Positions 1-8,261 of a DNA stretch of 64,000 nucleotides are shown here, piece by piece. The notes below the pieces were generated by a model. It searched no databases. It was not told the origin of the DNA and was given only the letters and a program-made list of their open reading frames with translations. Each line of letters opens with the position of its first letter. Position 1 is the stretch's first letter. Source of the DNA: Nocardioides euryhalodurans (GTDB lineage: Bacteria > Actinomycetota > Actinomycetes > Propionibacteriales > Nocardioidaceae); assembly GCF_004564375.1 (NCBI RefSeq), contig NZ_CP038267.1, positions 2,420,501 to 2,484,500 of the forward strand, given 5' to 3'. The position numbers and the translations under genes are program-made.

Positions 1-729
1 CAGGGCGAGGCCGGGCTGATGTCGCTGACCGGACCCGGTCCCGGCTCCCCCACCCGCGTCGGGGTCCCGATCGGCGACCTGCTCGCCGGGATCTACGGCG
101 CGTACGGCGTCGCCACCGCGCTCGCCGCCCGCGCCCGCACCGGTCGCGGCACCGTCGTCCGGACCTCGCTGCTCGCCGCGCTCGTCGGCGTCCACGCCTT
201 CCAGGGCACCCGCCACACCGTCGCGGGCGAGGTGCCGCAGGCCCAGGGCAACCACCACCCGACGATCTCGCCCTACGGCGCCTTCGGCTGCCGCGACGGG
301 ATGCTGCAGATCGCGGTCGGCAACGACGCGCAGTGGCTGCGGCTGCTCGACGTGCTGGACCTGCCGGGCGACGACCCCCGCTTCACGACCAACGGCGAGC
401 GTCGCGAGCGCCGCGAGGAGCTCACCAAGGTGATCGAGGACGTCCTGATGACCGAGGACCGCGACACCTGGCTGGCCCGGCTCGCCGAGGCCGGCGTGCC
501 GGCCGGGGCGATCCGCACCCTCGACGAGGTGTACGCCTGGGACCAGGCGCGCTCCCAGGGGCTGCTGGTGGAGGTGGACCACCCCACGGCGGGCCGGATC
601 GGCCTGCCGGGACCGGCGCTGCGCCTGTTCGACACCGACGGCGAGGAGGTCCGGCGCGAGCACCGGCCCCCGCCGCTGCTGGCCGAGCACGACGACGCGG
701 TCCGTGCCTGGCTCGAGGAGAAGCAGTGA
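1..729 (+). CDS. CaiB/BaiF family CoA-transferase, 3' part (5' end outside window)
   Basis: This is the C-terminal 242 residues of a family III CoA-transferase, which moves CoA between an acyl-CoA and a free organic acid. The frame is open from base 1 and the first residues (QGEAGLMSLTG) match the middle of the family, so the gene begins upstream of the window. The family's catalytic aspartate is expected in the GDLLAG motif (bases about 76-93), and the C-terminal half has the usual PAGAIRTLDE segment. The gene overlaps the following FAH-family gene by 4 bases and heads an apparent operon with an aldolase, an FAD-linked dehydrogenase and an anion transporter. That context suggests activation of an organic acid for breakdown. 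The substrate cannot be read from the sequence. Confidence 0.9.
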   Translation, partial: QGEAGLMSLTGPGPGSPTRVGVPIGDLLAGIYGAYGVATALAARARTGRGTVVRTSLLAALVGVHAFQGTRHTVAGEVPQAQGNHHPTISPYGAFGCRDGMLQIAVGNDAQWLRLLDVLDLPGDDPRFTTNGERRERREELTKVIEDVLMTEDRDTWLARLAEAGVPAGAIRTLDEVYAWDQARSQGLLVEVDHPTAGRIGLPGPALRLFDTDGEEVRREHRPPPLLAEHDDAVRAWLEEKQ

Positions 730-1604
730 TCCCGGACGCGGAGGACGCCCCGGCGCACACGCTGATGCGGGGCGCCGGGGGCTGGCACTACCGCGACGCC
801 GACGGCTTCCGGTCGCTGCCCGCGGGCACGACGCTCTCCACGCTGCTGGCCCTCCCCGCGGCGCGGCTGCGGGAGGACCTGGCCGCCGCCCCCGAGGGAG
901 CGGCCCCGGAGGCTGTGCTCGCGCCCGTCGACCCCCACACCGAGGTCTGGGCCGCCGGGGTGACGTACGAGACCTCCCGCGCCGGCCGTGCCGAGGAGAG
1001 CGCCCACGCGGACCTCTACCTCGACGTCTACGACGCCGACCGGCCCGAGCTGTTCTTCAAGGCCGTCGGCTGGCGGGTCCGCGGACCGGGCGAGACGGTG
1101 GGGATCCGGGCCGACTCGACGTGGGACGTCCCGGAACCCGAGCTCGCCCTGGTGTGCAACGCGGTCGGCGAGGTCGTCGGCCACACCGCCTGCAACGACG
1201 TGAGCTCGCGCAGCATCGAGGGCGCGAACCCGCTCTACCTCCCCCAGGCCAAGGTCTACCGGCACTCCTGCGCCCTGGGCCCGTGGATCCGGATGGCCTG
1301 GGCCGTCGCCGACCCCTACGCCCTGGGCATCGAGGCCGAGATCCGTCGCGCCGGCAGGACCACCTGGTCGGGCGCCACCTCGACCGCCTCGATCCACCGT
1401 CGCTTCCCCGACCTCACCGGCGCGCTGTTCGCCGGCGACCACTACCCCCATGGCGTCGTCCTCGCCACCGGCACCTCCGCGGTCCCCGAGTCCGACGTCA
1501 CCCTCGCCGAGGGTGACGTGGTGACGGTGCGTGTCGAGGAGGTCGGCGCCCTGACCAACCCCGTCGTCCGGGTCGGACCCGGCACACCAGAGGAGTCACG
1601 ATGA
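726..1604 (+). CDS. Fumarylacetoacetate hydrolase-family protein (2-keto-3-deoxy acid dehydratase-like)
   Basis: A 292-residue FAH-fold enzyme starting at GTG 726, translationally coupled to the CoA-transferase by a 4-base overlap. The central block EPELALV, then CNDVSSRSIEGANPLYLPQ and the SCALGPW stretch are typical of the branch that includes 2-keto-3-deoxy-D-arabinonate dehydratase. The acidic residues of EPE and a downstream Asp form the divalent-metal site in this family. Its neighbours, a DapA-type aldolase and an FAD 2-hydroxyacid dehydrogenase, fit a pathway for a sugar-derived or hydroxylated acid. Fumarylpyruvate or acylpyruvate hydrolysis remains possible. The family is confident; the exact reaction is inference. 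Confidence 0.85.
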   Translation: MIPDAEDAPAHTLMRGAGGWHYRDADGFRSLPAGTTLSTLLALPAARLREDLAAAPEGAAPEAVLAPVDPHTEVWAAGVTYETSRAGRAEESAHADLYLDVYDADRPELFFKAVGWRVRGPGETVGIRADSTWDVPEPELALVCNAVGEVVGHTACNDVSSRSIEGANPLYLPQAKVYRHSCALGPWIRMAWAVADPYALGIEAEIRRAGRTTWSGATSTASIHRRFPDLTGALFAGDHYPHGVVLATGTSAVPESDVTLAEGDVVTVRVEEVGALTNPVVRVGPGTPEESR

Positions 1605-2377
1605 GCCACACCCCCCTGTTCACCGGCGTCGGCGTCGCGCTGGTCACGCTGTTCGACGACGAGGGAGCCGTCGACGCCCGCGCCACGGCCGACCTCGCCC
1701 TCGAGCTGGTCGGCGCCGGGATGCGCTCGGTCGTCGTCACCGGCACGACCGGGGAGGCGGCAGCACTCTCGGCCGAGGAACGGGTCGCGGTCGTCCGCGC
1801 CGTTCGCGAGGCCGTTCCGACCGACGTACCCGTCGTCGCCGGCACCGGCGCTCCCACGGGACGGACCGCCGCCGGCTTCACCCGGGACGCCCTCGCGGCC
1901 GGGGCCGACGCCGTCCTGGTGCTCTCGCCGCACGGAGTCGTCGACCCGCGCCCCTACTTCGACCAGGTGGTCCGCGCCGCCGACGGTGGCCACGTGCTCG
2001 GCTACCACTTCCCGGCGTTCGCCGCCCCCGGGATCGAGGTGCCGGTGCTCGCCGAGCTCGGCATCGACGGCGTCAAGGACTCCAGCGGCGACGCCGAGCG
2101 GCTGCTGCGCGAGGTGACCGAGCTGGACGGGCTCCCGGTCTACGTCGGCTCCTCGGCGGTCCTCGTCCAGGCCGGCGCAACCGGCGTCGCGGGGGCGATC
2201 CTCACGATGGCCAACGCCGAGCCCGAGCTCTGCGTACGCGCCTTCGCCGGCGACGGCGACGCCCAGCGCGAGCTGATGACGGCCCACCTCGTCGGCACCC
2301 GCGACCTGCCCGACGGCATCAAGGCACTGGTCGCCAAGCGCTTCGGCACGAGCACCGTCGCACGGGTGGGACGGTGA
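1601..2377 (+). CDS. DapA-family (dihydrodipicolinate synthase/N-acetylneuraminate lyase-like) aldolase
   Basis: A 258-residue class I aldolase of the DHDPS/NAL superfamily. ATG 1601 has a good AGGAG site and overlaps the previous stop. The carboxylate-binding motif GTTGE lies at residues 48-52, the proton-relay tyrosine is Tyr135 (GYHFP) and the Schiff-base lysine is Lys159 (GVKDSSGD). At 258 residues it is shorter than the usual 290-300, so the C-terminal helical region is reduced. In an operon with an FAH-type dehydratase it more likely acts on a 2-keto-3-deoxy acid or similar than in lysine synthesis. Lyase versus dehydratase activity cannot be decided here. Confidence 0.85.
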   Translation: MSHTPLFTGVGVALVTLFDDEGAVDARATADLALELVGAGMRSVVVTGTTGEAAALSAEERVAVVRAVREAVPTDVPVVAGTGAPTGRTAAGFTRDALAAGADAVLVLSPHGVVDPRPYFDQVVRAADGGHVLGYHFPAFAAPGIEVPVLAELGIDGVKDSSGDAERLLREVTELDGLPVYVGSSAVLVQAGATGVAGAILTMANAEPELCVRAFAGDGDAQRELMTAHLVGTRDLPDGIKALVAKRFGTSTVARVGR

Positions 2378-2904
2378 GCGCGCCGCTGCTGGTCCCCTTC
2401 GGCGGAGCCACGCCGGAGGTCCACGACGGCGCCTTCGTCGCCCCCGGCGCGACCCTGGTCGGGGCGGTCACGCTCCACGACGGCTCATCCGTCTGGTACG
2501 GCGCGGTGCTGCGGGCCGATGCCGAGCCGATCACGCTCGGGGAGGGCAGCAACGTCCAGGACGGCTGTGTCGTCCACACCGACACCGGCTTCCCGGTGAC
2601 CCTCGGCCGCGACGTCAACGTCGGCCACGGCGCGGTGCTCCACGGCTGCACGATCGGTGACGAGGTGCTGGTGGGCATGGGCTCGCGGATCCTCAACGGC
2701 GCGCGGATCGGCGACCGCTGCCTGGTCGCCGCCGGGGCGGTCGTCCTCGAGGGCGCCGACATCCCGGCCGGCAGCCTCGTGGCCGGGGTCCCCGCCAAGG
2801 TGCGCCGCGAGCTGACCGCCGAGGAGGCCGACGGCCTGCGCGACAACGCCGTGCTCTACCACGGCCTGCGCGAGCAGCACCGCGAGGCGACGAGCGCCCC
2901 ATGA
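2374..2904 (+). CDS. Gamma-carbonic anhydrase-like hexapeptide-repeat protein
   Basis: A 176-residue left-handed beta-helix protein with repeated [LIV]GxxxxI-type hexapeptides from about residue 20 to 140 and a short C-terminal helix. His68 (VHTD), His85 and His90 (VGHGAVLHG) match the three zinc ligands of gamma-carbonic anhydrases (the YrdA/PaaY/CaiE group). PaaY-type proteins are thioesterases, and CaiE accompanies the CaiB CoA-transferase in carnitine operons. Its place in an operon headed by a CaiB-type CoA-transferase therefore suggests a role in CoA-thioester metabolism or metal/CO2 handling rather than general carbonic anhydrase activity. It starts at GTG 2374 and overlaps the upstream gene by 4 bases. 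Confidence 0.85.
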   Translation: MSAPLLVPFGGATPEVHDGAFVAPGATLVGAVTLHDGSSVWYGAVLRADAEPITLGEGSNVQDGCVVHTDTGFPVTLGRDVNVGHGAVLHGCTIGDEVLVGMGSRILNGARIGDRCLVAAGAVVLEGADIPAGSLVAGVPAKVRRELTAEEADGLRDNAVLYHGLREQHREATSAP

Positions 2905-4268
2905 GCGACTGGCTGGAGGAGCTCCGCGGGCTGCTGCCCGCCGACGTGCTCGTCGAGGACCCCGACGTCGTCGCGGCGTACGCCGTCGACCGCGCCGGCC
3001 AGGAGCACGGCACCGCCCGGGCACTGGCCCGGGTCCGGACGACCGAGCAGGTCTCGACCTGCCTCGAGGTCGCCGACCGGCACGGCACCCCGGTCGTCAC
3101 CCGCGGCGCTGGCAGCGGCCTCTGCGGGGGTGCCAACGCCCTCGATGGCTGCCTGCTGCTCTCGACCGAGCGGCTCGACCGCGTCGTCGAGCTCGACCGC
3201 GCCAACCGGGTGATGGTGGTGGAGCCGGGGGTGGTCACCGCGACCATCCGCTCCCTAGCCGCCGAGGCAGGTCTCCACTACCCGCCCGACCCGGGCAGCG
3301 TCGGCTTCGCCACGATCGGTGGCAACGTCGCGACCAACGCGGGCGGGCTGTGCTGCGTGAAGTACGGCGTGACCGGCGACTTCGTGCGCGCGCTCGAGGT
3401 GGTGCTGCCCAGCGGCGAGGTGGTCCGGACCGGGCACCGCACCGTCAAGGGAGTCGCCGGGCTCGACCTCACCAGCCTGCTGGTCGGCTCGGAAGGGGCG
3501 CTCGGGGTCATCACCGGCATCACGCTCGGCCTGCTCCCCGCCCCACCGCCGGCAGCGACCGTGGTCGCGACGTTCGACGAGTTCACCGACGCGGGTCGCG
3601 CCATCGCCGAGGTGGTCGCGCAGGGGCTCGTCCCCTCCCTGCTCGAGGTGATGGACCGGGCCACCGTGACGGCCGTGGACCGGATGACCGGCATGGGGCT
3701 CGGCGAGCCCGCGGCGATGCTGCTCGCGCAGAGCGACACGACCCACGCGGCGGAGGACGCCGAACGGCTGGCCGGGATCTTCACGTCCTGCGGCGCGACC
3801 GACATCGCCCACACCGACGACGCCGAGGAGGGCGCCCAGCTGATGGCGGCGCGGCGGCTGGCGTACGAGGCCCTGGAACCGCTCGGCACCCTGCTCGTCG
3901 ACGACGTCTGCGTGCCGGTCGACCAGCTGCCCGGGTTGATCGCGACCATCGAGCGGATCGCCGACGAGGTCGGGTTGACCATCGCCACCGTCGGCCACGC
4001 CGGCGACGGCAACCTGCACCCCAACATCGTCCACGACGGCCACGACCCCGCCTCCGTCGCCGCGGCCCGGAGGGCGTTCGACGCCATCCTCACCGCGGCG
4101 CTCGAGGTGGGCGGCACCGTGACCGGTGAGCACGGCGTCGGACGCCTCAAACCGGACTGGGTGGGGCGCGAGGTCGGGCCGGTCTCGGCCCGGCTGCAGG
4201 CGGGCATCAAGGAGGTCTTCGACCCCCACGGGATCCTCAACCCCGGCCGGGGCCTGCCGCTCCCCTGA
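2901..4268 (+). CDS. FAD-linked 2-hydroxyacid dehydrogenase (GlcD/D-lactate dehydrogenase family)
   Basis: A 455-residue flavoprotein with an N-terminal PCMH-type FAD domain and a C-terminal FAD-oxidase domain. Visible FAD-site motifs are TRGAGSGLCGGA (about residues 69-80) and the GSVGFATIGGNVATNAGG segment. The C-terminal signature HAGDGNLHPNI (about 364-374) and GEHGVGRLK (about 409-417) supply the conserved histidines of the glycolate/D-lactate/D-2-hydroxyglutarate dehydrogenase group. The protein ends with FDPHGILNPGR. It would oxidise a 2-hydroxyacid to a 2-ketoacid, passing electrons to the respiratory chain. ATG 2901 overlaps the previous stop. It is the last of five tightly coupled genes before the transporter. 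Confidence 0.9.
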   Translation: MSDWLEELRGLLPADVLVEDPDVVAAYAVDRAGQEHGTARALARVRTTEQVSTCLEVADRHGTPVVTRGAGSGLCGGANALDGCLLLSTERLDRVVELDRANRVMVVEPGVVTATIRSLAAEAGLHYPPDPGSVGFATIGGNVATNAGGLCCVKYGVTGDFVRALEVVLPSGEVVRTGHRTVKGVAGLDLTSLLVGSEGALGVITGITLGLLPAPPPAATVVATFDEFTDAGRAIAEVVAQGLVPSLLEVMDRATVTAVDRMTGMGLGEPAAMLLAQSDTTHAAEDAERLAGIFTSCGATDIAHTDDAEEGAQLMAARRLAYEALEPLGTLLVDDVCVPVDQLPGLIATIERIADEVGLTIATVGHAGDGNLHPNIVHDGHDPASVAAARRAFDAILTAALEVGGTVTGEHGVGRLKPDWVGREVGPVSARLQAGIKEVFDPHGILNPGRGLPLP

Positions 4269-4349
4269 CCGTTCGACCCCTGTCGCGTCCGCCGCGACGC
4301 CGTTAGGGTCACCGGGATCCCACGGGGCGTTTCGCGAGAGGACTCGGGC

Positions 4350-5942
4350 ATGAGCACGACCCAGGAGACCGGCACCTACCGGACCCTTGACGAGCAGATG
4401 GAGCGGCTGACCCCCGCAGAGCAACGTTTCGAGAGGGCCCGGCAGACGATCGGGCTCTTCGTCGGGCCGGTGGTCTTCGTGGTGCTGCTGCTGATCCCGA
4501 TGCCGATCGACGACAACCAGCAGCGGCTGGCCGCCGTCCTCGGCTTCACGATCGTCTACTGGCTCTCCGAGGCGATCCCGATCCCGGCGACCGCGATCCT
4601 GTCGCTCGCGCTCTGCGTGCTGCTGCAGGTGCCGGTGATCCCGTCGGACAGCGACGACTCCGCCTCCGACATCGTCTACGGGTCCTTCGCCTCCGACACG
4701 ATCTTCCTGTTCATCGGCGCGTTCGTGATCGCGCAGGCGATGAAGACCCACGGCCTGGACCGGCGGTTCGCGTTCCGGGTGCTGTCGCTGCCCGGCGTGG
4801 CGTCGTCGACGTACGCCGTGATCATCGCCTTCGGCGCGATCGCCGCCCTGCTCTCCTCGGTCATCTCCAACACCGCCACCGCGGCGATGCTGCTGCCGAT
4901 CGGCCTCGGCATGATGCGGGCGCTCGGCGACCTGGTGGTCGAGCAGTCCGACGAGGACGCCGACGCGAGCCGGCTCAGGTTCGGCACCGCTCTGATGCTG
5001 ATGATCTCCTACGGCGCCGGCGTGGGCGGCCTGCTGACGCCGATCGGGACCCCGCCCAACCTGATCGGCATCGCCTTCATCGAGTCCGAGACCGACACCA
5101 CCATCACGTTCTTCGACTGGGTGATCACGGCCGCCCCCATCGTGCTGCTGATGTTCATCGCGCTCTGCGTGATCCTGATCCTCCTCAACAAGCCGGAGGT
5201 GCGGCGGCTCACCGGTGCCGACACCTACATCGCGGAGCAGAAGGCCGAGCTCGGTCGGCTCTCCCGCGGCGAGAAGAACACGCTGGCCGTCTTCGGCGTC
5301 GCGGTCACGCTGTGGGTGCTCCCCGGGTTCGTGGCCCTCTTCGCCGGTGACGAGTCCGACGCGTACGCCTGGATCTCGGCGCGCCTCGACGAGGGGACGG
5401 TCGCGATCCTGGGAGCGGTGCTGCTGTTCGTGCTCCCCGTCGACTGGGCCCGCCGCCGGTTCACGATGAACTGGAACGAGGCCGTGAAGATCGACTGGGG
5501 CACCGTCATCCTCTTCGGCTCCGGCATCGTGCTCGGCACCCTGCTCTCGCAGACCGGGCTCGCCGAGACCCTCGGCACCGGCATCGCCGACAGCCTGGGC
5601 GTGACCAGCCTGGTCGCCGTCTCCGCGGTGGCCGCGCTGATCGCGATCGTGATCTCGGAGACGACCTCCAACACCGCGGCCGCGACCATCGTGGTGCCGA
5701 TCGTGATCCCGATCGCGGCGGCCGCCGGGCTCGACCCCGTGATCCCCGCGCTGTGTGCGGTGTTCGGGGCCTCGTTCGGCTTCATGATGCCGGTCTCCAC
5801 CCCCCAGAACGCCGTGGTCTACGGCTCCGGGATGATCCCGATCACCAAGATGGTGCGCTCCGGCATCGTCTTCGACGTCATCGGCATCATCCTGATCGTG
5901 GCACTGGTGCCGGTGATGGCAGCCGTCAGCGGGATCGTCTGA
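4350..5942 (+). CDS. SLC13/DASS-family divalent anion:sodium symporter
   Basis: A 530-residue polytopic membrane protein with about 12 hydrophobic segments. It carries both inverted-repeat signatures of the family: SNTATAA (about residue 173) with TPIGTPPNLIG (about 229), and SETTSNTAAAT (about 436) with STPQNAVVYG (about 483). These SNT/TPPN motifs bind sodium and the carboxylate in VcINDY-type transporters. It likely imports the di- or tricarboxylate handled by the upstream enzymes. ATG 4350 follows a GAGAGGA site. The gene lies 81 bases downstream of the dehydrogenase and is followed by a hairpin terminator, so it probably closes the operon. Confidence 0.9.
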   Translation: MSTTQETGTYRTLDEQMERLTPAEQRFERARQTIGLFVGPVVFVVLLLIPMPIDDNQQRLAAVLGFTIVYWLSEAIPIPATAILSLALCVLLQVPVIPSDSDDSASDIVYGSFASDTIFLFIGAFVIAQAMKTHGLDRRFAFRVLSLPGVASSTYAVIIAFGAIAALLSSVISNTATAAMLLPIGLGMMRALGDLVVEQSDEDADASRLRFGTALMLMISYGAGVGGLLTPIGTPPNLIGIAFIESETDTTITFFDWVITAAPIVLLMFIALCVILILLNKPEVRRLTGADTYIAEQKAELGRLSRGEKNTLAVFGVAVTLWVLPGFVALFAGDESDAYAWISARLDEGTVAILGAVLLFVLPVDWARRRFTMNWNEAVKIDWGTVILFGSGIVLGTLLSQTGLAETLGTGIADSLGVTSLVAVSAVAALIAIVISETTSNTAAATIVVPIVIPIAAAAGLDPVIPALCAVFGASFGFMMPVSTPQNAVVYGSGMIPITKMVRSGIVFDVIGIILIVALVPVMAAVSGIV

Positions 5943-5949
5943 CAGCGAC

Positions 5950-5973
5950 GCCCACCGGCCGTCGCCGGTGGGC
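5950..5973 (+). terminator. Hairpin terminator after the anion symporter
   Basis: A perfect 10-base-pair GC-rich stem (GCCCACCGGC / GCCGGTGGGC) with a 4-base CGTC loop starts 7 bases after the symporter stop codon. There is no strong U-tract, only CCTTCGG, as is common in high-GC actinobacteria. Confidence 0.65.
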
Positions 5974-6067
5974 CCTTCGGTCCGCCACCCCCGGCCGGTC
6001 GACCCTGCCGCCCCTCCCCGAGCACGGGTGAGGCTGGACGGGACGAACCGGCGCGAGGAGGGCGACC

Positions 6068-6889
6068 ATGACCACGACGACCTGGTTGACCCGCGGACTG
6101 GTGTCCGTGGCGGCCGTGGCCGCCGCGGTCACCGTGCTGGTCCCCGACCTGCTCTCGGGGACGGCGGTGATGAACGGCTCGGCCCGCGGGACGGCCTGGG
6201 TGGTGCTGCTGGTGGCGGTGCCGCTGCTCGGGCTGTCACTGCCCGGGGTGACCCGGGGCTCGCGCCGCGCGCTCGCGCTCGCGACGGGGGCCGTGGCGTA
6301 CCTGACCTACAACGCGGTGATGTTCGCGTTCGCGACACCGTTCAACCCGGCGTTCCTGCTGTACGTCGCGATGCTCTCGCTCTCCGTGTGGTCGTTGCTG
6401 GGCCTGGTCGCCCACGTCCGCGGCCTCGACGTCGACGCCACGCAGGTGGCTCCGCGGTGGACGGGCGTCTACGTGCTGGTGGTCGTCGCCCTCAACACGG
6501 CCGCGTGGCTCGGCGTGGTGGTGCCGGCGACGTACGCCGACGAGCCGACCGCCTTCCTCGACGGCACCGGGCTGACCACCAACCCCGTCTTCGTCCAGGA
6601 CCTCGCCGTGTGGCTCCCGGCGATGGCCTGGCTCGGCCTCGCGCTCGTGCGCCTGCGGCCCGACGTCGTCGTCCTGGCTGCTGCCGGGCTCACCTTCTGG
6701 GTGGTGGAGGCGATCGGCGTCGCGGTCGACCAGTGGGCCGGACACCTGGCGGACCCGTCCTCGACGGTCGTCTCCCAGGCGGCCGTACCGGGCTTCGCAG
6801 CCCTCGCGGTGGTCGGGACCGTGCCGCTGCTGGTGGTGCTGCGACGGGTCCCGGCCGGGCTCGCTCCTAGCGGTGGCGCCCGGCGTTGA
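6068..6889 (+). CDS. Conserved polytopic membrane protein of unknown function
   Basis: A 273-residue protein with about seven hydrophobic helices, starting at ATG 6068 behind a strong GAGGAGG site. I do not recognise a named family with confidence. The segment TYNAVMFAFATPFNPAFLLYV, a short extracellular-looking loop and a C-terminal arginine-rich tail are the main visible features. No catalytic or transporter signature was found. Its 3' end overlaps a convergent 25-codon ORF by 23 bases. It is monocistronic, being preceded by the symporter terminator. Confidence 0.8.
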   Translation: MTTTTWLTRGLVSVAAVAAAVTVLVPDLLSGTAVMNGSARGTAWVVLLVAVPLLGLSLPGVTRGSRRALALATGAVAYLTYNAVMFAFATPFNPAFLLYVAMLSLSVWSLLGLVAHVRGLDVDATQVAPRWTGVYVLVVVALNTAAWLGVVVPATYADEPTAFLDGTGLTTNPVFVQDLAVWLPAMAWLGLALVRLRPDVVVLAAAGLTFWVVEAIGVAVDQWAGHLADPSSTVVSQAAVPGFAALAVVGTVPLLVVLRRVPAGLAPSGGARR

Positions 6890-6944
6890 ACGCCCAGAGC
6901 GTGTAGCTGTCGATCCAGCGGGTGATGCGCTTCACGCTGTTCAT
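6867..6944 (-). CDS. Putative 25-residue small protein (MNSVKRITRW...)
   Basis: A short ORF from ATG 6944 to TAG 6867 encodes a basic, tryptophan-containing peptide that begins MNSVKRITRWIDSY and ends FNAGRHR. A GAGGGAG Shine-Dalgarno sequence sits five bases before the ATG, better than for many annotated genes here. The last 23 bases overlap, tail to tail, the 3' end of the upstream membrane-protein gene. The peptide could form an amphipathic helix. No function is known to me. The 223 bases beyond it, up to 7167, hold only candidate promoter sequence and a weak GGCGTC...GACGCC inverted repeat near 7123-7146. Confidence 0.45.
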   Translation of the reverse strand: MNSVKRITRWIDSYTLWAFNAGRHR

Positions 6945-7167
6945 GGTGTCTCCCTCGTTCGAGTGCGTGAACCTGTCCCAACGACCCGCCGCGGGCGGGG
7001 ATTCCGGAACGTCCCGGTGTGCTGCGTCACGGCACGCCCCGAGTCTGTGCGAGGGACGTGGCGTGCCGGTTGACGCGAGGTTTCGTGCTGGTTGCAGCTG
7101 GCTCTCGACAGCACCCGACGCGGGGCGTCACACTCACGAGACGCCAGACGCTCGGGAGGGGACGCTC

Positions 7168-7680
7168 ATGGCACTCGTGACGGACGTACGACTGCGACAG
7201 CCGCGCACCGACGACCTGGTCGGCGACCGGTTCGTCGTCGCCGGGATCGGCGGCGGCTTCGAGGGGACGATCGGGATCCGCGTGCTCGGCCCACGCGGCA
7301 AGGTCCTCGCAGAGGACTCCGCCCAGTCCAGCGGCGGCGGCTTCGGCGTCGGCGACTTCTCGGCCCGCGTCCGTCTGGCGGACCCGCCCCGTGCCGGCAC
7401 CCGGCTCACGGTGCAGGTCTTCGGCGACAACCCGGGCCTGCCGGACGAGGGCCCGAGCCCGGGCTTCAACCTCCGCGAGGTCGAGGTGATCTGCTTCCCC
7501 GGCTCACGCGGCAACCTGCTCTACCGCGTCGAGTCCGGCGACACCCTCAGCAAGATCGTGCGCAAGGTGAAGGACTTCACCAAGGTCACGGTGAAGCAGG
7601 TCGTGGCCGCCAACCCGCGCATCGAGGACCCCGACGTGATCGTGGTCGGCTGGCGGCTGCGGATCCCGATCCAGGACTGA
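7168..7680 (+). CDS. Gmad2-domain plus LysM-domain protein
   Basis: A 170-residue protein starting at ATG 7168, seven bases after a GGAGGGG site. Residues about 5-105 resemble the Gmad2 immunoglobulin-like domain (REVEVICFPGS marks its end). Residues about 115-168 form a LysM peptidoglycan-binding domain, recognisable from LYRVESGDTLSKIV and the final GWRLRIP. No signal peptide is visible, so export is uncertain. It may act at the cell wall, or in the cytoplasm like LysM stress proteins of the YgaU type. A membrane-protein gene converges on it from the right, 12 bases away. Confidence 0.8.
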   Translation: MALVTDVRLRQPRTDDLVGDRFVVAGIGGGFEGTIGIRVLGPRGKVLAEDSAQSSGGGFGVGDFSARVRLADPPRAGTRLTVQVFGDNPGLPDEGPSPGFNLREVEVICFPGSRGNLLYRVESGDTLSKIVRKVKDFTKVTVKQVVAANPRIEDPDVIVVGWRLRIPIQD

Positions 7681-7692
7681 CCGCGTGGCGTC

Positions 7693-8103
7693 CTAGAGGA
7701 TCGTCTGCGCGCCGAGCAGCGCCGTGGTCGCGGTCGTCGCGAGGAAGCCACCCACCAGGAACGCCCCGGCGAGCACGCCGGCCGCGGCCTTGCGGCGCGG
7801 CGAGCTGCCCTCGGGGAGGAGCGCCTGGCGCGCCCGGCGTACGCCGTCGGAGACGGTGCGGACGACGCGACGCGCCCACTCCCACTCGGCGGCCAGCAGC
7901 CCGAGGCCGGCGGCCATCACGACCAGTCCGGGACCCGGCAGCACCAGCATCGCGATCCCGACCACGAACACCCCGACGCCGGCGACGCTCAGCACCAGCT
8001 TGGTCACCAGCGCCCGGACCGGGCCACGGCGGGCCCACTCCCCGAGGGTCTCGAGGTGGGCGCGCAGCGAGGCGACGAGCGAGGCGTGGCGGGGCACGGT
8101 CAT
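7693..8103 (-). CDS. PGPGW-family putative transmembrane protein
   Basis: A 136-residue protein whose central helix pair contains LVLPGPGLVVMAAGLGLLAAEWEWAR. This is close to the PGPGW signature of a family of small actinobacterial membrane proteins of unknown function. A second hydrophobic pair lies at residues about 105-133. ATG 8103 is preceded by an AGGAG site. An upstream in-frame start at 8154 would add 17 residues but has no site. The gene is convergent with the LysM gene. Confidence 0.8.
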   Translation of the reverse strand: MTVPRHASLVASLRAHLETLGEWARRGPVRALVTKLVLSVAGVGVFVVGIAMLVLPGPGLVVMAAGLGLLAAEWEWARRVVRTVSDGVRRARQALLPEGSSPRRKAAAGVLAGAFLVGGFLATTATTALLGAQTIL

Positions 8104-8261
8104 GCGGGGATCTCCTGGTGGTCCGGTGCGGAGCGCAGGCACGGTCCGCAGCACGTCAGAGGCCCCAGGACGTCCCGACGCCGGGCCACGAGTGGCGGGT
8201 CGGGAACCTCGGTGCTGATTCTATCGGCCATCTGCCCCCGGACCCATTCCTCGTCGCCCGG

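Noticed and set aside
1601..2377. dapA for lysine biosynthesis
   Set aside because: The enzyme is short and embedded in a catabolic operon with a transporter. The family match alone does not indicate lysine synthesis.
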